Made by a program: the position numbers and the translations under genes | Shown: one piece after another, positions 62,169 to 64,000 of the stretch | Position numbering within the stretch: position 1 is the first letter of the stretch | How the letters are laid out: each line of letters begins with the position of its first letter | The notes under the pieces: generated by a model | The model's input: only the letters and a program-made list of their open reading frames with translations | Told to the model about the DNA's origin: nothing | Databases searched by the model: none | Source: Haliscomenobacter sp041740695 | Lineage (GTDB): Bacteria; Bacteroidota; Bacteroidia; Chitinophagales; Saprospiraceae | Reading direction: 5' to 3' | Assembly: GCF_041740695.1 (NCBI RefSeq) | Contig: NZ_JBGSLK010000053.1 | Span: forward strand, 91,688 to 155,687 | Length of the DNA stretch: 64,000 nt

Positions 62169-63776
62169 ATGAGAAAATTGCCCTATTGTATCGTCTTGCT
62201 ACTCTGCCTGGGTATGTTTCATCTACCGCTGAACTGTTTTGGTCAATCGGCAGGTGAAATTTGTGACAATGGCCGCGACGACGATCGCGACGGGCTCGTC
62301 GACCTCAATGATCCCGATTGCGCCTGTGCGCTCATTCAACCCAAGTCTCTGATTCCCAATCCCTCTTTTGAAGAATTCAGCTGTTGCCCCCAAACCCGTA
62401 GTCAACTCAATTGTGCTGAAACCTGGATCCAGGCTTCCGAAGCCACCACCGATTATTTACACACTTGTGGCTGGATGGGGTGGGAAAATTTGCCCGTTCC
62501 GCTCCCCTTCCCAGATGGCAACGCCGTAGTGGGTTTTCGCAATGGCCGGTTCAATCAACAAATGGACGATCCAAACTGGAAAGAATACGCAGGGGCTTGT
62601 TTGCTGGGTCCATTAAAAGCCCAAACGGCTTATAAATTTAAATTTTGGGTTGGCTTTACTGTTGCAAGTCAATCACCAGCTACCAATATTGTTTTTTACG
62701 GTGCTACCGATTGTGCGGTACTTCCTTTTGGCAAAGGCAACACGGCCTATGGTTGTCCGCTCAATGGCCCTGGTTGGGTTGAACTGGGACGGGTATCCAT
62801 TCAGGGGGTCAATCAGTGGATCCAATATGAAATCAACGTCACTCCTCAGCAAAATATTCATGCCATGGCCATTGGGCCAGACTGCGCGGTTTCTGCTCAA
62901 GCCACCGATCCCTATTATTTTTTCGACAACTTAGTCCTTGACGAACGACGGAATTTCGATTACCGCATCAGCGCCAAAGGTTTTCCTTGTACCAATGATC
63001 AGTTTTTTCTGGAAGTCCCTGTGGTAGAAGGCTCCAGTTACCAATGGTACAAAGAAGGGGTAGCGCTGGTTGGCGAAACCAAAGCCAGCCTTCAGGTCAA
63101 AACTGGCGAGGGGCGATATCAGGTGCGCATTAGTGACGATGAAGGCTGCCGGGTTACAGTGCCTTACGTGCATTTGTTTCCCCGTTCCACCAATTTTATC
63201 GCTGAAAAAATCTGTCCGGGGACCAGTTACAATTTTAACCAAAGGTTGCTCCGCAATGCGGGGGAATACATCGACACCGTCAAGACCATTTACAATTGTG
63301 ACAGCATTGTACGCCTGAGTTTGAGCATTGAAGACGATTTGATGGATACCGTTCAGGCCCGCATTTTGGAGGGAGAACAATTTAAGGTAGGCAGTCGGTT
63401 ATACGGCTCCCCAGGGCAATTTCTCTCCACCCTCAAATCGACGATTGGTTGTGACAGTACGGTGCTGCTTCACCTTGATTTTTACAAAATATTCTTCCCC
63501 ACGGGCTTTAGTCCCAACGACGACGGTAAAAACGACCGCTTTGGCTTTTATGGCGGTGAAGAACTACAAAGGATTGCCTCCTTTCATGTTTTTGACCGTT
63601 GGGGTGGTTTGGTCTGGTCCGCCCGTGATGTGCCACCGGGGGATGAGGCTGCGTTTTGGGACGGTTCTGCCCGCACCAAACCCGCTCCCGAAGGCTTGTA
63701 TACCTATGTGGCTACGCTCATTCTGGCGGATGGGCGGGAACATGTGCGGTATGGGGGCGTTACGCTGGTGCGGTAA
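62169..63776 (+). CDS. Surface protein with type IX secretion (type B) C-terminal sorting domain
   Basis: A 535-residue protein with a signal peptide (ending NCFGQ). A short acidic DNGRDDDRDGLVDLNDPDC motif, calcium-binding in type, comes first, then a beta-sandwich region of ~200 residues (NPSFEEFSCCPQTRSQLNCAETWIQASEAT.. FYGATDCAVLPFG) and Ig-like segments. The last ~90 residues are the gliding-motility-associated (CHU_C) domain: FFPTGFSPNDDGKNDRFGFYG, FHVFDRWGGLVW and APEGLYTYVATLILADGREHVRYGGVTLVR, which direct export by T9SS. ATG 62169 is chosen over 62121 because it starts the signal peptide. Ligand unknown. Confidence 0.9.
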   Translation: MRKLPYCIVLLLCLGMFHLPLNCFGQSAGEICDNGRDDDRDGLVDLNDPDCACALIQPKSLIPNPSFEEFSCCPQTRSQLNCAETWIQASEATTDYLHTCGWMGWENLPVPLPFPDGNAVVGFRNGRFNQQMDDPNWKEYAGACLLGPLKAQTAYKFKFWVGFTVASQSPATNIVFYGATDCAVLPFGKGNTAYGCPLNGPGWVELGRVSIQGVNQWIQYEINVTPQQNIHAMAIGPDCAVSAQATDPYYFFDNLVLDERRNFDYRISAKGFPCTNDQFFLEVPVVEGSSYQWYKEGVALVGETKASLQVKTGEGRYQVRISDDEGCRVTVPYVHLFPRSTNFIAEKICPGTSYNFNQRLLRNAGEYIDTVKTIYNCDSIVRLSLSIEDDLMDTVQARILEGEQFKVGSRLYGSPGQFLSTLKSTIGCDSTVLLHLDFYKIFFPTGFSPNDDGKNDRFGFYGGEELQRIASFHVFDRWGGLVWSARDVPPGDEAAFWDGSARTKPAPEGLYTYVATLILADGREHVRYGGVTLVR

Positions 63777-63882
63777 CTCCTCACTTACTTCTTTATCTAA
63801 AGACTTATTAGTTGCATAAATACAACGAATGGATTGGATTCGGCTTCGCCAAATCTTTCAACACGACGACCTTTAGGTTTGT

Positions 63883-63937
63883 AAAAAAGAAAAAGTTTAT
63901 ACATTAAGATAATAATCATGTATAGTTTTTCTTTTTT
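63883..63937 (+). terminator. AT-rich hairpin behind the T9SS-sorted protein
   Basis: AAAAAAGAAAAA..TATACAT (63883-63904) pairs with ATGTATA..TTTTTCTTTTTT (63918-63937) around a 13-base loop, and a further T-run follows. A second, perfect small hairpin (TTCCACA/TGTGGAA, 63959-63978) lies beyond. Position 107 bases after the stop codon suits a terminator, though the stem is AT-rich. The end of the window (63777-64000) has no gene. Confidence 0.55.
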
Positions 63938-64000
63938 GGTTCTTTTTTCTTTTGTTAATTCCACAAAAAAATGTGGAAAACTTAAAGGTTAGTCTTGAAA

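Overview
The window looks like chromosomal DNA of a Bacteroidota bacterium, most likely of the Saprospiria (Haliscomenobacter-like; this is inferred from gene content, not from a search). The pointers are the gliding/T9SS genes (gldA, gldF, gldG and a protein with a C-terminal type B sorting domain), several Bacteroidota-type promoters (TTTG-N19/20-TAnnTTTG), planctomycete/Bacteroidota families (DUF1549/DUF1553, DUF1501, DUF2231-LRR), and a kdp locus with a split KdpD and a sigma-54-type regulator. No rRNA, tRNA, CRISPR array, prophage or complete insertion sequence was seen.

Layout. 1-9.1 kb: housekeeping genes, mostly on the minus strand (secreted unknown cut by the window edge, prmA, DinB-like, folD, GH125 mannosidase, CCA-adding enzyme, dusB, lipoprotein, AlkD-like). 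9.2-21.6 kb: potassium uptake and its control: sigma-54 response regulator, YitT protein, a small AT-rich insert (HxlR regulator, remnant of an SDR gene, LigB-type dioxygenase), then microprotein-kdpF-kdpA-kdpB-kdpC-kdpD(N-terminal half)-histidine kinase. 21.8-24.4 kb: Hsp20, a Gfo/Idh/MocA oxidoreductase and a TPR protein. 24.5-29.7 kb: a five-gene minus-strand operon for aromatic meta-cleavage (VOC dioxygenase, GalB-like hydratase, GalC-like aldolase, DUF1932 dehydrogenase, GalD-like tautomerase) with a divergent AraC regulator. 29.7-36.4 kb: a frameshifted esterase, GH3 glucosidase, zinc phospholipase/nuclease-like protein and a class III adenylate cyclase. 36.6-46 kb: DoxX protein, gldA, unknown secreted protein, gldF, gldG, lipoprotein, HEAT-DUF4291 fusion, DUF4340 protein, Rpn-like nuclease. 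46.1-53.1 kb: a DUF1549/1553, DUF1501, NHL-propeller, DUF2231-LRR cluster in which both expected cytochrome c modules are damaged or missing. 53.2-64 kb: pirin, FAD oxidoreductase with an FMN-binding-like partner, an esterase/GH31 pair and a T9SS-sorted surface protein.

The most unusual feature is not a protein. The spaces between genes hold many long foldback (inverted-repeat) elements of several unrelated families. One family (four copies) has arms of short TTGAGG-type tandem units around a conserved core and begins 2-6 bases after a stop codon. A second (three copies) keeps a 17-nt apical loop (ACTTRAAATGAANCGTT) while its stem sequences change with pairing kept; two of its copies carry an outward-facing Bacteroidota promoter. 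Others are a full-length foldback MITE between kdpC and kdpD, nested inverted repeats between kdpB and kdpC, and single elements near 21.7, 23.8 and 54.0 kb. These intercistronic elements are the best candidates here for something undescribed.
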